Positions 1 to 9,597 of a stretch of 14,408 nucleotides of DNA are shown here, one piece after another (positions within the stretch are counted from its first letter, which is position 1; each line of letters begins with the position of its first letter). The position numbers and the translations under genes are program-made. The notes under the pieces were generated by a model that saw nothing but the letters and a program-made list of their open reading frames with translations, was not told where the DNA came from and did no database searches. Origin of the DNA: Corynebacterium accolens (lineage in GTDB: Bacteria; Actinomycetota; Actinomycetes; Mycobacteriales; Mycobacteriaceae); assembly GCF_030515985.1 (NCBI RefSeq), contig NZ_CP100376.1, positions 1,189,543-1,203,950 of the forward strand, in the 5' to 3' direction.

Positions 1-927
1 CCCCGCCATAGTCATCAGCCACGTGGATTTTCCCACGCCATTGCGGCCGGTAATGACGGTCGACGCCCCCGCCGGCAGGGAGATGGACCGCGGTGGCCCA
101 TAGCGGGTTACCAAGTCCGTGCTCCACAGCGCCGCGTTGGACTCATCGAGGGCATCGCTTGCCAACGACCGCGCCTGCGGGAGGCCGGTGACCTGGCGCT
201 TGCGGGCGGCATCGGCAAAGGGGGCATCGGAAATAATGCGCCCATCCTTCAGCTCTACCGCGCGGTCCAGCACGCTTTCCCACGCCGCATGCTGATGCTC
301 GACCACCACCAAGGTGGCACCCGTGTGCTCTACCAGCTTGCCGACGGCCCGCACCACGTCCTGCGCCCCTTCCGGATCCAGGTTGGCGGTGGGCTCGTCC
401 AATAGGACCACGCCCGCGCCCATGGCGATGACCCCGGCAAGCGCCAGGCGTTGCTTCTGCCCGCCGGAGAGGTGCTCGGTGGGAAAATCCAGGTCCACAT
501 ATGGGCCAACCAACTCTTGGGCTTGGCGCACCCTGCGCCAGATCTCCTCGCGCGGATAAGCTAGGTTCTCGCAGCCGAAGGCGATATCATCGCCCACGCG
601 CGCGGAGATAACCTGGGAATCCGGATCCTGCAGGACCAACCCCACCGGAATGGTCCGGCCCGGTTCTTCGACCGTGCCCGCAGAGTCCTCCAAGGTGATG
701 GTGCCGGTTCGCGTACCTTCTTCATCAGAGCCCAAGACGCCGGCGATCGCCGCCAAAAGCGTGGACTTTCCGGAGCCGGAATCCCCGCACAGCAAGACCT
801 TCTCACCGGGTTCGATGACAAGGTCTATGTCCTGCAGCGCCGGTTGGGAGCGCCCAGCGTGAGTCCAGCCGTAGCCGCGAGCCGATATTTTTGTGGCGTT
901 TCCTGCTAAGCGTGAAAAATCAGTCAC
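1..927 (-). CDS. ykoD: ECF transporter double ATP-binding protein (YkoD-like), C-terminus cut by window edge
   Basis: This is an energy-coupling subunit of an ECF-type importer and should hydrolyse ATP to drive uptake of the substrate bound by the neighbouring YkoE-like S component. Reading minus from a GTG at 927 gives 309 uninterrupted codons. ATPase domain 1 shows Walker A GDSGSGKS (about residues 48-55), the Q-loop glutamine at 100 (LQDPDSQ), the signature LSGGQKQR (153-160), Walker B with LLDEPT (175-180) and the H-loop His at 211. A second Walker A, GRNGVGKST, begins at about 294, so this is a fused two-ATPase protein whose second domain is mostly outside the window. An in-frame TAG just upstream makes GTG 927 the earliest possible start. 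It lies 13 bp after the ykoE stop, so the two are probably co-transcribed under the same TPP riboswitch. The class is certain; the ykoD assignment rests on the double ATPase plus the YkoE neighbour. Confidence 0.88.
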   Translation of the reverse strand, partial: MTDFSRLAGNATKISARGYGWTHAGRSQPALQDIDLVIEPGEKVLLCGDSGSGKSTLLAAIAGVLGSDEEGTRTGTITLEDSAGTVEEPGRTIPVGLVLQDPDSQVISARVGDDIAFGCENLAYPREEIWRRVRQAQELVGPYVDLDFPTEHLSGGQKQRLALAGVIAMGAGVVLLDEPTANLDPEGAQDVVRAVGKLVEHTGATLVVVEHQHAAWESVLDRAVELKDGRIISDAPFADAARKRQVTGLPQARSLASDALDESNAALWSTDLVTRYGPPRSISLPAGASTVITGRNGVGKSTWLMTMAG

Positions 928-940
928 AGCGGTCTAAGCC

Positions 941-1555
941 CTAAGCGCGCTGTTCGCGGCCTACTGCAAAGCGGTCAAGGGCACCGGTCTTTGCCAATGC
1001 CTTCACCACATAGAAGCCCAGGGCGCCGGCCAAGATGGCACCGGAGATGGTCAGGGTGACCAAGTAGATAATATTGAACTCGAAGGACTTCGCGAGGTTA
1101 CCGGGGGTAAACAGCTCCAGGACGAAAGCGCCCCAGCCTGCTGCCATACCGACCAGGATGGTCACCCCAAGGTTGAACTGGCGGTACATGAAGATGGCGA
1201 AGATGATCTCCACACCGATACCCTGTGCCAGGCCCGAGTACAGGGTGCTAATGCCCCACTGCGAGCCCAAATCGGCTGACACCGTGGCGGCAAGGACCTC
1301 CACGTAGACTGCCGCACCCGGCTTGCGGATGACCAATCCACCCAGGATGCCGCCTAACAGCCAAATGCCCGTGGCCAAACCGCCAAGGCCCGGCGTAAGC
1401 GCATCCATGGCCTCATACCAGGCATAGCCCACGGCATTCCAGCCCAAGAATACGAAGCCACAGGCAACACCCAAGACGGATGCCACCACGATGTCCACCA
1501 CGCGCCAATTCAAGTTGCGCTTTGGCGCTGCGGACGCAGCTGCATTAGTAGTCAT
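941..1555 (-). CDS. ykoE: YkoE-family ECF transporter S component (thiamine/hydroxymethylpyrimidine)
   Basis: This 204-residue, strongly hydrophobic protein has about five membrane segments and a short polar N-terminus. It resembles YkoE, the substrate-binding S component of an ECF importer linked by family knowledge to hydroxymethylpyrimidine or thiamine uptake. Supporting features are the early VVDIVVASVLGVACGFVF helix, the glycine-rich GLGGLATGIWLLGGILGGL segment and the acidic loop before SQWGISTLYSGLAQG. The ATG start is preceded by GGGAGGAA at good spacing. A TPP riboswitch lies directly upstream and the ATPase gene follows after 13 bp, so both upstream and downstream context agree with a thiamine-precursor role. 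The partner T component (YkoC) is not in the window and is probably beyond the left edge. Whether the transported compound is thiamine or its pyrimidine precursor cannot be told from sequence. Confidence 0.88.
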   Translation of the reverse strand: MTTNAAASAAPKRNLNWRVVDIVVASVLGVACGFVFLGWNAVGYAWYEAMDALTPGLGGLATGIWLLGGILGGLVIRKPGAAVYVEVLAATVSADLGSQWGISTLYSGLAQGIGVEIIFAIFMYRQFNLGVTILVGMAAGWGAFVLELFTPGNLAKSFEFNIIYLVTLTISGAILAGALGFYVVKALAKTGALDRFAVGREQRA

Positions 1556-1560
1556 TATTT

Positions 1561-1696
1561 CCTCCCTCTCGCCGGAATTACCCGGATCAGGTTCAACGGT
1601 TCACCGCGTTATATCGCAGTATCTCAGCCTTCATTTCTGTGCCGGGGCGACCTGTGCGTCCGCGGGCCCACAGATTCTGAAAGCTCCCGTGTAATG
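1561..1696 (-). promoter_or_regulatory. TPP riboswitch (thi box) upstream of ykoE
   Basis: Read on the minus strand, the leader holds the thi-box hallmarks in order. ACGGGAGC lies at 1683-1690, CTGAGA at 1622-1627, ACCTGATCCGGGTAATTCCGG at 1572-1592 minus its last base, and the terminal AGAGGGA at 1563-1569. P2 can form between AGCUUUC and GAAGGCU, and an enlarged P3 can start from UCUGUG paired with CACAGA. The ykoE ribosome binding site (GGAGG, 1561-1565) runs into the 3' end of the aptamer. No terminator hairpin with a U-tract is visible between aptamer and gene. Control of translation initiation is therefore more likely than transcription attenuation. Binding of thiamine pyrophosphate should repress the transporter. 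Confidence 0.93.
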
Positions 1697-1709
1697 GTTT
1701 AAATCAAGT

Positions 1710-1715
1710 AGTCTA
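1710..1715 (-). promoter_or_regulatory. candidate -10 element for the riboswitch-ykoE transcript
   Basis: TAGACT on the minus strand fits the actinobacterial TANNNT -10 pattern. It would place transcription start at about 1702-1704, just ahead of the riboswitch. No good -35 hexamer is seen at 17-18 bp, and the region where it would lie is flanked by a GGCCCA/TGGGCC inverted repeat (1717-1722 and 1736-1741). Position relative to the aptamer is the main support. Confidence 0.35.
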
Positions 1716-1771
1716 AGGCCCACATTTTACTTATCTGGGCCACAGGCTTTACTCATACTAGCAGGCACGCA

Positions 1772-1805
1772 TACGGGTCCCCGTAACCGATTCGGCGGCC
1801 GAATC
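1772..1805. repeat. two adjacent dyad symmetries in the rpoC-ykoE spacer
   Basis: The first dyad is TACGGG (1772-1777) and CCCGTA (1780-1785) with a 2-bp centre. The second is GATTCGGC (1789-1796) and GCCGAATC (1798-1805) around a single G, a 17-bp palindrome. Neither is followed by a T-run on either strand, so they look more like binding sites for dimeric regulators than terminators. They lie about 60-95 bp upstream of the candidate ykoE -10. Confidence 0.6.
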
Positions 1806-1840
1806 AGGCATGCGCAACCGTGACAACAACCCCAACAACA

Positions 1841-1879
1841 AGAGCCCCCGCTTACCGTATGCACGGAAGCGGGGGCTCT
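1841..1879 (-). terminator. intrinsic terminator downstream of rpoC
   Basis: A 13-bp perfect stem (1841-1853 with 1867-1879, core AGAGCCCCCGCTT) is topped by a 4-bp CCGT/ACGG extension beyond a one-base bulge, with a 4-nt loop. On the minus strand it is followed by the U-rich TTGTTGTTGGGGTTGTTGT. It begins 38 bp after the rpoC stop and should end the rpoBC transcript. Nothing on the plus strand seems to need it. Confidence 0.85.
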
Positions 1880-1917
1880 AATTGAACGCGGTGCCGAGGG
1901 ACACGAGCGCCTAGGAC

Positions 1918-4900
1918 TTAGAAGGTGAAATCCTCATCCAGCGGAACGGAGGCGCCGGTGAATTCACCGAAGCCATCATCGCCGTAGATGGAATCGCCGT
2001 AAGTCGGAATCGAGTATGCGGCGTTGCGCGCAGCCTCGGTCGGCTTGACGGAGATATTGCGGTAACGGGAGATACCAGTGCCGGCCGGGATCAGCTTACC
2101 GATGATGACGTTCTCCTTGAGGCCGATAAGCTTATCGGAGCGCTTGTTAACAGCGGCATCGGTAAGCACACGCGTGGTCTCCTGGAACGAAGCAGCGGAC
2201 AGCCAGGACTCGGTAGCCAAGGAGGCCTTGGTAATACCCATGATCTCCGAGCGCAGCTGCGCCGGCTCGCCGCCTTCTGCAACCTGTGCAGCGTTCATCT
2301 GCTTGGCCTCAGAAAGGTCGATCAGGTTGCCCGGCAGCAGCTCCGTGGTACCGGCGTCGATGACGGTACCGCGGCGCAGCATCTGGCGGATGATGATCTC
2401 GATGTGCTTGTCGTGGATGGCCACACCCTGGGTGCGGTACACGGCCTGCACCTCGTTGATGAGGTGCTGCTCCACGCCACGACGGCCCAGAACCTCGAGC
2501 ACGTCGTGCGGGTCAGCCGCACCACGCATCAAGCGGTCACCGGTCTCAACGTGGTCGCCGTCCTTCAAGGAACGCTCGATCATCGCATCCGGGTTGGACT
2601 CCATCGGGCGACGCACCTGGGCCAAGCCCTGGCGCTTGGAGAGCTTCTCGTAGATCACGTCATCAGAACCATCATCCGGGGTGATGGTCATGGTCCAGAA
2701 GTTGCCCTCATCAGACAGGGACACGGTGCCGTCCACGGAAGCAATTGGTGCGCGGTTCTTCGGGTTACGGGCCTCGAACAGCTCCTGCACACGCGGCAGA
2801 CCACCGGTAATGTCGCCACCAACACCACCCTGGTGGAAGGTACGCATGGTCAGCTGGGTACCAGGCTCACCAATGGACTGTGCAGCCACGATGCCGACGG
2901 CCTCGCCGATGTCGACCAACTGACCGGATGCCATGGACTTGCCGTAGCACTTAGCACAGACACCGGCCGGGGTCTGGCAGGTCAGCACGGAGCGGACCTT
3001 GACGTCGGTGACCTTGGCATCGAGAAGCTTCTGCGTAAGCTCCTCGGTCAAGTCTGCACCAGCCTCTGCAACGACCTCGCCGCTTTCGTCCTTGACGTCG
3101 GTGGCAAGCACGCGACCGGAAGCGGAGGTCTCCCACAGCTCGGAGAGGACGACCTTGTCGCCGGAGACCTCGCCGATAGGAACGCGCACGCCCTGGCGGG
3201 TGCCACAGTCCTCTTCGCGGACGATAACGTCCTGAGCAACGTCCACCAGACGGCGGGTGAGGTAACCCGAGTCAGCGGTACGCAGCGCGGTATCGGCCAG
3301 ACCCTTACGGGAACCGTGGGAGTTGTTGAAGTACTCCAGCACGGACAGGCCTTCACGGAAGGAGGTCTTAATCGGACGGGTGATGTAATCACCGTGCGAG
3401 TTCACAACCATGCCCTTCATACCGGCCAGCGTCCAGATCTGACGCATGTTACCGGCAGCACCCGACTTCACAATCATTGGAATTGGGTTGTAATCCGGGT
3501 AGATGCTCTCAACGGCCTCACCGACGGTGTCGGTAGCGTCCTTCCACAGCTCCACCAGGCGGTCATAACGCTCGCGCTCCGTAAGCGCACCCTGCTCCCA
3601 GTACTTACGCTCGATGCGCTCTGCTTCCTTCTCATAAGACTCGAGGATCTCGGTCTTATTCGGCAGCACCAGCACGTCAGACATCGTAATGGTCACACCG
3701 GAGCGGGTTGCCCAGTAGAAGCCGGCGTCCTTCATGTTGTCCAGAACCTGAGCCACGGTGATCATTGGGTACTTGGTGGCCAAGTCATTGACCACGTCAC
3801 CAATGAGTACCTTGCCGTCGGTGCCGCCGCCCTTGCGGACCATGATGCCCTCAAGGTACGGGTAGTTCCACGGCAGCAGCTCGTTGAACATGATGCGGCC
3901 GATGGTGGTGTAACCCAACCATGCCTGGCCCTTGGACCAGCCATCGGGGAAGAGTTCTGCCTCAATATCCTCTGGCGGGCGCAGGTGATCGATGCGGACC
4001 TTGATAGGTGCCTGCAGGCCAACCGTGCCGCGGTCGTAGGCCATGAGGGCCTCGGCGTAGGAGGAGTACACGCCGGTTGCCGGGTAGTCCTCGCCAGCCT
4101 CGCGGTAGCGACCGTTGCCGCCGATCTCATCCTCTGCCTTGTCCATGGTGAGGTAGTACAGGCCAGTCACCATGTCCAGACGTGGCATAGCCAGTGGCTT
4201 ACCGGATGCCGGGGACAAAATGTTGTTGGAAGCCAGCATCAGCACGCGAGCCTCTGCCTGTGCCTCGGCGGATAGCGGCAGGTGGACTGCCATCTGGTCA
4301 CCGTCGAAGTCGGCGTTGAAGGCCTCACAGGCCAGCGGGTGCAGCTGGATAGCCTTACCCTCAACCAGCTTAGGCTCGAAGGCCTGAATACCCAGGCGGT
4401 GCAGCGTAGGCGCACGGTTGAGCATCACTGGGTGCTCAGAAATGGCCTGCTCCAGCACGTCCCAGACCTCTGGGCGCTGGCGCTCCACCATGCGCTTTGC
4501 AGACTTGATGTTCTGGGCGTAGTCATTTTCAACCAAGCGCTTCATGACGAAAGGCTTGAACAGCTCGAGTGCCATCAGCTTCGGCAGACCACACTCGTGC
4601 AGCTTCAGCTGCGGGCCGACGATAATAACGGAACGGCCGGAGTAGTCCACGCGCTTACCCAGCAGGTTCTGGCGGAAACGACCCTGCTTGCCCTTGAGCA
4701 AGTCAGACAGAGACTTCAACGGGCGGTTGCCCGGGCCGGTAACCGGACGGCCACGGCGGCCGTTATCGAAGAGCGCGTCCACAGACTCCTGCAGCATGCG
4801 CTTCTCGTTATTCACGATGATCTCTGGTGCACCCAGGTCGATCATGCGCTTCAGGCGGTTATTGCGGTTGATAACGCGGCGGTACAGGTCATTCAGGTCC

Positions 4901-5913
4901 GAGGTGGCGAAGCGGCCACCGTCCAGCTGCACCATCGGGCGCAGCTCAGGCGGGATAACCGGAATAGCGTCCAGCACCATGCCTGCCGGGTCGTTGCCGG
5001 AGTTCAGGAATGCGGCAACAACCTTGAGGCGCTTAAGCGCGCGCATCTTCTTCTGGCCCTTGCCGTTGTTGATGATCTCGCGCAGCTCCTCGGCCTCTGC
5101 CTCGAGGTCGAAGTTGCGGACCAAGGTCTGGATGGCTTCTGCACCCATGCCGCCGGTGAAGTAATCCTCGTAGCGGTCAACCAGCTCTTCGTAGATGGTC
5201 TCATCGATGACCATCTGCTTCGGAGCAAGCTTCAGGAAGGTGTTCCAGATTTCATCCAGGCGTGCGACTTCGCGCTCGCCGCGCTCGCGGATGTGCTGCA
5301 TTTCCTTATCGGCAGCGTTTTGTACCTTCTTGCGGGCATCGGCACGCGCACCGGCTGCCTCCAGCTCTGCCAAGTCGGACTCGAGCTTGGAAGCGCGCTC
5401 TGCGATCTCGGACTCGGTATCGTCCTCAACGTCCTTCTTCTCCAGCAGCATTTCAGCTTCCAGAGTGGACTGATCGTTGTGGCGAGCCTCTTCATCAACG
5501 GAGGTGATGATGTTGGCAGCGAAGTAGATGATGCGCTCAAGGTCCTTCGGAGCCAGGTCCAGCAGGTAGCCCAAGCGGGAAGGAACGCCCTTGAAGTACC
5601 AGATGTGGGTTACCGGAGCAGCCAGTTCGATGTGGCCCATGCGCTCACGGCGCACCTTGGACTTGGTGACCTCAACGCCGCAACGCTCACAGATGATGCC
5701 CTTGTAACGCACGCGCTTGTACTTACCGCAAGCACACTCCCAGTCACGGGTAGGTCCGAAAATGCGCTCGCAGAACAGGCCGTCCTTTTCCGGCTTCAGC
5801 GTGCGGTAGTTAATGGTCTCGGGCTTTTTAACCTCGCCCTTAGACCAGCGACGGATATCGTCAGCAGTGGCCAGACCGATGCGGAGCTCGTCGAAGAGAT
5901 TTACGTCAAACAC
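1918..5913 (-). CDS. rpoC: DNA-directed RNA polymerase subunit beta-prime
   Basis: This is the clamp and active-site subunit of cytoplasmic RNA polymerase, which pairs with RpoB. The N-terminal zinc ribbon has Cys 60, 62, 75 and 78. The catalytic NADFDGD motif, whose aspartates bind Mg2+, is at 533-539. The second zinc site uses Cys 903, 979, 986 and 989. The long glutamate-rich segment at about 140-225 and the [20 protein letters not shown] region near the C-terminus match actinobacterial RpoC. I take GTG 5913 as the start (1331 residues). It gives [14 protein letters not shown], which lines up with the MxDVNFFDEL start of actinobacterial homologues, and it has AGGGAGA six bases upstream. 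An in-frame ATG at 5931 would add six residues but has no well-spaced ribosome binding site. The gene lies 132 bp after rpoB, in the same transcript, and ends at the 1841-1879 terminator. Confidence 0.98.
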   Translation of the reverse strand: MFDVNLFDELRIGLATADDIRRWSKGEVKKPETINYRTLKPEKDGLFCERIFGPTRDWECACGKYKRVRYKGIICERCGVEVTKSKVRRERMGHIELAAPVTHIWYFKGVPSRLGYLLDLAPKDLERIIYFAANIITSVDEEARHNDQSTLEAEMLLEKKDVEDDTESEIAERASKLESDLAELEAAGARADARKKVQNAADKEMQHIRERGEREVARLDEIWNTFLKLAPKQMVIDETIYEELVDRYEDYFTGGMGAEAIQTLVRNFDLEAEAEELREIINNGKGQKKMRALKRLKVVAAFLNSGNDPAGMVLDAIPVIPPELRPMVQLDGGRFATSDLNDLYRRVINRNNRLKRMIDLGAPEIIVNNEKRMLQESVDALFDNGRRGRPVTGPGNRPLKSLSDLLKGKQGRFRQNLLGKRVDYSGRSVIIVGPQLKLHECGLPKLMALELFKPFVMKRLVENDYAQNIKSAKRMVERQRPEVWDVLEQAISEHPVMLNRAPTLHRLGIQAFEPKLVEGKAIQLHPLACEAFNADFDGDQMAVHLPLSAEAQAEARVLMLASNNILSPASGKPLAMPRLDMVTGLYYLTMDKAEDEIGGNGRYREAGEDYPATGVYSSYAEALMAYDRGTVGLQAPIKVRIDHLRPPEDIEAELFPDGWSKGQAWLGYTTIGRIMFNELLPWNYPYLEGIMVRKGGGTDGKVLIGDVVNDLATKYPMITVAQVLDNMKDAGFYWATRSGVTITMSDVLVLPNKTEILESYEKEAERIERKYWEQGALTERERYDRLVELWKDATDTVGEAVESIYPDYNPIPMIVKSGAAGNMRQIWTLAGMKGMVVNSHGDYITRPIKTSFREGLSVLEYFNNSHGSRKGLADTALRTADSGYLTRRLVDVAQDVIVREEDCGTRQGVRVPIGEVSGDKVVLSELWETSASGRVLATDVKDESGEVVAEAGADLTEELTQKLLDAKVTDVKVRSVLTCQTPAGVCAKCYGKSMASGQLVDIGEAVGIVAAQSIGEPGTQLTMRTFHQGGVGGDITGGLPRVQELFEARNPKNRAPIASVDGTVSLSDEGNFWTMTITPDDGSDDVIYEKLSKRQGLAQVRRPMESNPDAMIERSLKDGDHVETGDRLMRGAADPHDVLEVLGRRGVEQHLINEVQAVYRTQGVAIHDKHIEIIIRQMLRRGTVIDAGTTELLPGNLIDLSEAKQMNAAQVAEGGEPAQLRSEIMGITKASLATESWLSAASFQETTRVLTDAAVNKRSDKLIGLKENVIIGKLIPAGTGISRYRNISVKPTEAARNAAYSIPTYGDSIYGDDGFGEFTGASVPLDEDFTF

Positions 5914-5919
5914 GTAATG

Positions 5920-5926
5920 TCTCCCT
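5920..5926 (-). promoter_or_regulatory. rpoC: ribosome binding site that decides the rpoC start
   Basis: AGGGAGA lies six bases (CATTAC) before GTG 5913. The alternative ATG at 5931 sits upstream of this site and has only GAGG almost touching it. The site therefore favours the shorter protein. Confidence 0.75.
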
Positions 5927-5991
5927 TTCATCCTCGTAATGTGAGGAATTGATGGCTTTTAATGAATTAATCTTTATTGCCCGCCCGCGGC

Positions 5992-6016
5992 GGCCCCGGT
6001 GCTATACACCGGAACC
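5992..6016 (-). other. RNA hairpin in the rpoB-rpoC intergenic region
   Basis: In the minus-strand transcript GGUUCCGGUG (6016-6007) pairs with CACCGGGGCC (6001-5992) across a UAUAG loop. The stem has ten base pairs, two of them G-U. The same DNA read on the plus strand loses those two pairs, which suggests the structure is meant for the rpoBC mRNA. No U-tract follows, so it is not a normal terminator. An mRNA processing site or a stability element is possible. Confidence 0.6.
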
Positions 6017-6045
6017 GTGCATTCCGCAGTGGACCGAGAATCTAT

Positions 6046-9000
6046 TTAGGCGATGTCAGCGGAAGAACCCTCATCGCGGGACAAGTTAATGCCAAGCGAT
6101 GGGCTATCCATGTCATCGTCATCAGAGCCAGACAGCTCCATCGGGGTGCCGTCGGTGGAAAGAACCTCCACGTTCAAGCACAGGGACTGCAGCTCCTTGA
6201 GCAACACCTTGAAGGACTCAGGGATGCCCGGATCTGGAATATTATCGCCCTTCACGATGGCCTCGTAGACCTTCACGCGGCCTACCACGTCATCGGACTT
6301 GATGGTAAGCAGCTCCTGCAGGGTGTAGGCAGCGCCATAAGCCTGCATTGCCCACACCTCCATCTCGCCGAAGCGCTGGCCACCGAACTGAGCCTTACCA
6401 CCCAGTGGCTGCTGGGTAATCATGGAGTAAGGACCAGTGGAACGGGCGTGAATCTTCTCATCGACCAAGTGGTGCAGCTTGAGCATGTACATGTAGCCCA
6501 CGGAGATGGGGTACTTGTACGGCTCGCCCGAGCGGCCATCGAAAAGCGTGGCCTTGCCGTGCTCGTTGACCAAGACGTCACCGTCGCGGTTCGGGCGGGA
6601 CGATGCCAACAGTCGCTCGATCTCGTGGTTGGTAGCACCATCGAAAACCGGGGTCGCGGTCAAGGAGTCCGCTGGGACATCGTAAAGCTCTTCCGGCAAG
6701 GTCTTGAGCAGCTCGGCGTTAGCCGGATCCTCGGTGTCGACCTTCCAACCAGCGTGAGCCAACCAGCCCAAGTGCAGCTCAAGCACCTGACCGATGTTCA
6801 TACGACGCGGCACACCGTGGGTGTTCAGCAGGATATCCACCGGGGTGCCGTCCTCCATGAACGGCATATCCTCTGGCGGCAGAATCTTGCCCACAACACC
6901 CTTGTTGCCGTGGCGGCCGGCCATCTTATCGCCGTCCTGAATCTTGCGCTTTTGTGCAACGTAGACGCGGATCATCTCGTTGACACCAGGTGCCAGGTCG
7001 TCATCATCATCGCGGGAGAAGCGAGCAACGCCAATGACTTTGCCCACCTCACCGTGCGGAACCTTCATGGAGGTATCGCGCACCTCGCGGGCCTTCTCAC
7101 CGAAGATGGCGCGCAGCAGGCGCTCTTCCGGAGTCAGCTCGGTCTCACCCTTCGGGGTGACCTTACCCACCAGGATATCGCCGGCACGAACGTCAGCACC
7201 GATGCGGATGATGCCGCGCTCATCGAGGTCGCTCAAGACGTCCTCGGAGACGTTTGGAATCTCGCGGGTGATTTCCTCGGCGCCCAGCTTGGTGTCACGA
7301 GCATCGATCTCGTGCTCCTCGATGTGGACGGAGGTCAGGATGTCCTCTTCCACGATGCGCTGGTTGAGGATGATGGCGTCCTCGTAGTTGTGGCCTTCCC
7401 ACGGCATGAACGCAACCAGCAGGTTACGGCCAAGCGACATCTCACCGTTGTGTGTACCTGGGCCATCGGCCAAAACCTGGCCAGCCTCTACGCGCTGACC
7501 CATGGACACCAGCGGGGTCTGGTTGTAGTTGGTGCCCTGGTTGGTGCGCTCGAACTTGCGCAGGATGTAGGTATCGCGCTGGCCCTCATCGTCCATGATG
7601 GTGATGACGTCAGCGGTGACGTTTTCCACCACACCGGCCTTAGGCGTAATGACGACGTCGCCAGCGTCATATGCGGCGCGCTGTTCCATACCGGTACCCA
7701 CCAGTGGGGCCTCGGAACGAACCAGCGGAACCGCCTGCTTCTGCATGTTCGCACCCATCAAGGCACGGTTAGCATCGTCGTGCTCCAAGAACGGAATCAT
7801 GGCGGTACCAACGGAGACCATCTGGCGCGGGGAAACGTCAACGTAGTCCACACCGGAGGCATCGGTCACTCCGATGTCACCCTCCTTCAGGCGGACCTCG
7901 ATGCGCTCACCGATCAGGCGGCCTTCCTCGTCCTGCTCGACCTCAGCCTGAGCAATGGCGAAGCGGTCCTCCTCATCAGCGGTGAGGTACTCAACCTGAT
8001 CCGTAACCTTGCCGTCAACGACCTTGCGGTACGGGGTCTCGATGAAGCCGAACGGGTTCACGCGGGCGTAGGATGCCAGCGCACCAATCAGGCCAATGTT
8101 CGGGCCCTCAGGGGTCTCAATCGGGCACATGCGGCCGTAGTGCGAGGCGTGCACGTCTCGCACCTCAATGCCGGCGCGCTCACGGGACAGACCGCCTGGG
8201 CCCAGCGCGGACAGGCGGCGCTTGTGGGTCAGGCCGGACAGGGAGTTGTTGTGGTCCATGAACTGCGAGAGCTGCGAGGTACCAAAGAACTCGCGGATAG
8301 CAGCAGAAACCGGACGCACGTTAATCAGGGACGTCGGCGTGATGGACTCTGCGTCCTGGGTGGTCATGCGCTCGCGCACAACGCGCTCCATGCGGGACAG
8401 GCCCACGCGGACCTGGTTCTGGATGAGCTCACCCACGGTGCGCAGACGACGGTTACCAAAGTGGTCGATGTCGTCGGTGTTCAGCGAGATCATCTCACCG
8501 TTGGGTGCCTTCATCTCACGCTCGCCAACGTGCAGGCGTACCAGGTACTCCAGGGTGACGGCGATGTCTTCTTCAGTCAGGGTCATCAGACCGTCGTGGT
8601 CGCCGCCAAGACCCAGCTTGCGGTTGGCCTTGTAGCGGCCAACCTTGGCAAGGTCATAGCGCTTAGCGCGGAAGAAGGAGTTATCCAACAAGGACTGCGC
8701 CAGCTCACGGGTAGGCTGCTCGCCCGGGCGCTGCTTGCGGTAGATCTCCAACAGTGCTTCATCGGTATTGGAAACGCCGTCAGATTCCAGGGTGGACATC
8801 ATGAGTTCAGAGAAGCTGAAGCGCTCCCTGATCTGCTCCTCGGACCAACCCAGCGCCTTCAACAGGACGGTCACCGGCTGGCGGCGCTTACGGTCAATGC
8901 GCACGCCGACGGTATCGCGCTTGTCCACGTCGAACTCCAGCCAAGCACCGCGGGAAGGAATAATCTTCACGGAGTGCAGCGGGCGTTCGGTGGACTTATC

Positions 9001-9540
9001 GATGGAACGATCGAAGTACACGCCTGGGGAACGCACCAGCTGGGAGACGATGACACGCTCGGTACCGTTCACGATGAAGGTACCCATATCCGTCATGATC
9101 GGGAAGTCGCCGATGAAGACGGTCTGCGACTTAATCTCTTGGGTGTCGTTATTAATGAACTCTGCGGTCACGTACAGCGGCGCGGAGTAGTTGATGTCCT
9201 TTTCTTTACACTCGTCGACGGTGTTTTTCACCGGCTCGAAGCGAGGCTCCGACAAGGACAGGGACATATTGCCCGAGTAGTCCTGAATCGGCGAGAGCTC
9301 TTCGAGGATATCCTCGAGACCACTCGTCACGCGTGCGTTATCGCCGCGCTCAGCCTGCTCACGCTCGCGCCATTCCGGCGAGCCGACGAGCCAAGCAAAG
9401 GAATCGAGTTGTACGTCAAGGAGGCCCGGCAGGGCGATAGGCTCGCTAATTTTTGCAAACGAGTATCGCTTCGGGGCTCCGGGGATATTGGCCACTGACT
9501 TGGTCTGGCGGGAGACTGCCAAGATGGGTCCTTCCAGCAC
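6046..9540 (-). CDS. rpoB: DNA-directed RNA polymerase subunit beta
   Basis: This is the second large catalytic subunit of RNA polymerase and the rifampicin target. It has 1164 residues from GTG 9540, close to the corynebacterial length as I recall it. The rifampicin region runs through [16 protein letters not shown] (about 421-436) to [12 protein letters not shown]. The usual resistance residues are wild type: Asp429, His439 and Ser444, equal to E. coli D516, H526 and S531. Position 430 is His where Gln is normal. The active-site lysines are in [10 protein letters not shown] (K872 and K880, the same 8-residue spacing as E. coli K1065 and K1073). The C-terminus [10 protein letters not shown] is typical of actinobacteria. 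The start is debatable: GTG 9540 has GAGG touching it, while TTG 9522 (residue 7) has GGAAGGA six bases upstream. TTA and CTA codons are absent and TCA occurs only near the N-terminus, as expected for a highly expressed gene. Confidence 0.98.
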   Translation of the reverse strand: MLEGPILAVSRQTKSVANIPGAPKRYSFAKISEPIALPGLLDVQLDSFAWLVGSPEWREREQAERGDNARVTSGLEDILEELSPIQDYSGNMSLSLSEPRFEPVKNTVDECKEKDINYSAPLYVTAEFINNDTQEIKSQTVFIGDFPIMTDMGTFIVNGTERVIVSQLVRSPGVYFDRSIDKSTERPLHSVKIIPSRGAWLEFDVDKRDTVGVRIDRKRRQPVTVLLKALGWSEEQIRERFSFSELMMSTLESDGVSNTDEALLEIYRKQRPGEQPTRELAQSLLDNSFFRAKRYDLAKVGRYKANRKLGLGGDHDGLMTLTEEDIAVTLEYLVRLHVGEREMKAPNGEMISLNTDDIDHFGNRRLRTVGELIQNQVRVGLSRMERVVRERMTTQDAESITPTSLINVRPVSAAIREFFGTSQLSQFMDHNNSLSGLTHKRRLSALGPGGLSRERAGIEVRDVHASHYGRMCPIETPEGPNIGLIGALASYARVNPFGFIETPYRKVVDGKVTDQVEYLTADEEDRFAIAQAEVEQDEEGRLIGERIEVRLKEGDIGVTDASGVDYVDVSPRQMVSVGTAMIPFLEHDDANRALMGANMQKQAVPLVRSEAPLVGTGMEQRAAYDAGDVVITPKAGVVENVTADVITIMDDEGQRDTYILRKFERTNQGTNYNQTPLVSMGQRVEAGQVLADGPGTHNGEMSLGRNLLVAFMPWEGHNYEDAIILNQRIVEEDILTSVHIEEHEIDARDTKLGAEEITREIPNVSEDVLSDLDERGIIRIGADVRAGDILVGKVTPKGETELTPEERLLRAIFGEKAREVRDTSMKVPHGEVGKVIGVARFSRDDDDDLAPGVNEMIRVYVAQKRKIQDGDKMAGRHGNKGVVGKILPPEDMPFMEDGTPVDILLNTHGVPRRMNIGQVLELHLGWLAHAGWKVDTEDPANAELLKTLPEELYDVPADSLTATPVFDGATNHEIERLLASSRPNRDGDVLVNEHGKATLFDGRSGEPYKYPISVGYMYMLKLHHLVDEKIHARSTGPYSMITQQPLGGKAQFGGQRFGEMEVWAMQAYGAAYTLQELLTIKSDDVVGRVKVYEAIVKGDNIPDPGIPESFKVLLKELQSLCLNVEVLSTDGTPMELSGSDDDDMDSPSLGINLSRDEGSSADIA
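9529..9535 (-). promoter_or_regulatory. rpoB: ribosome binding site inside the annotated rpoB N-terminus
   Basis: GGAAGGA lies six bases (CCCATC) before an in-frame TTG at 9522. It supports a start at residue 7 of the longer reading, giving 1158 residues. The peptide MLEG at the start of the long form may simply be the translation of this conserved site. Confidence 0.55.
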
Positions 9541-9550
9541 CTCACGCGGA

Positions 9551-9580
9551 TTGCTACTCGCCCTGGCCGACGAGCAGCAA
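9551..9580 (-). other. RNA hairpin directly before the rpoB start
   Basis: In the minus-strand leader UUGCUGCUCG (9580-9571) pairs with CGAGUAGCAA (9560-9551) across a 10-nt loop. The stem is ten continuous pairs including one G-U. It ends ten bases upstream of GTG 9540. No U-run follows, so it is more likely to affect translation or mRNA stability than termination. Confidence 0.6.
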
Positions 9581-9591
9581 AACCGCTGGTA

Positions 9592-9597
9592 ATTTTA
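9592..9597 (-). promoter_or_regulatory. candidate proximal rpoBC promoter, extended -10
   Basis: TAAAAT preceded by TG and one base (TGCTAAAAT) forms an extended -10. It would give a 5' leader of about 45 nt. The hexamer 17 bp upstream (ACACTC) is a poor -35. Confidence 0.35.

Noticed and set aside
1491..1694. Plus-strand 67-codon ORF over the ykoE start and riboswitch
   Set aside because: It overlaps the TPP aptamer on the opposite strand and has no coding signature of its own.
5977..9498. A 1173-codon open frame antisense to rpoB, and long antisense frames over rpoC (2404-4275, 4282-5952)
   Set aside because: These frames are codon-aligned with the real genes. They stay open because highly expressed rpoB and rpoC avoid TTA, CTA and TCA codons, whose complements are stops. 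The encoded proteins resemble nothing and lack ribosome binding sites.
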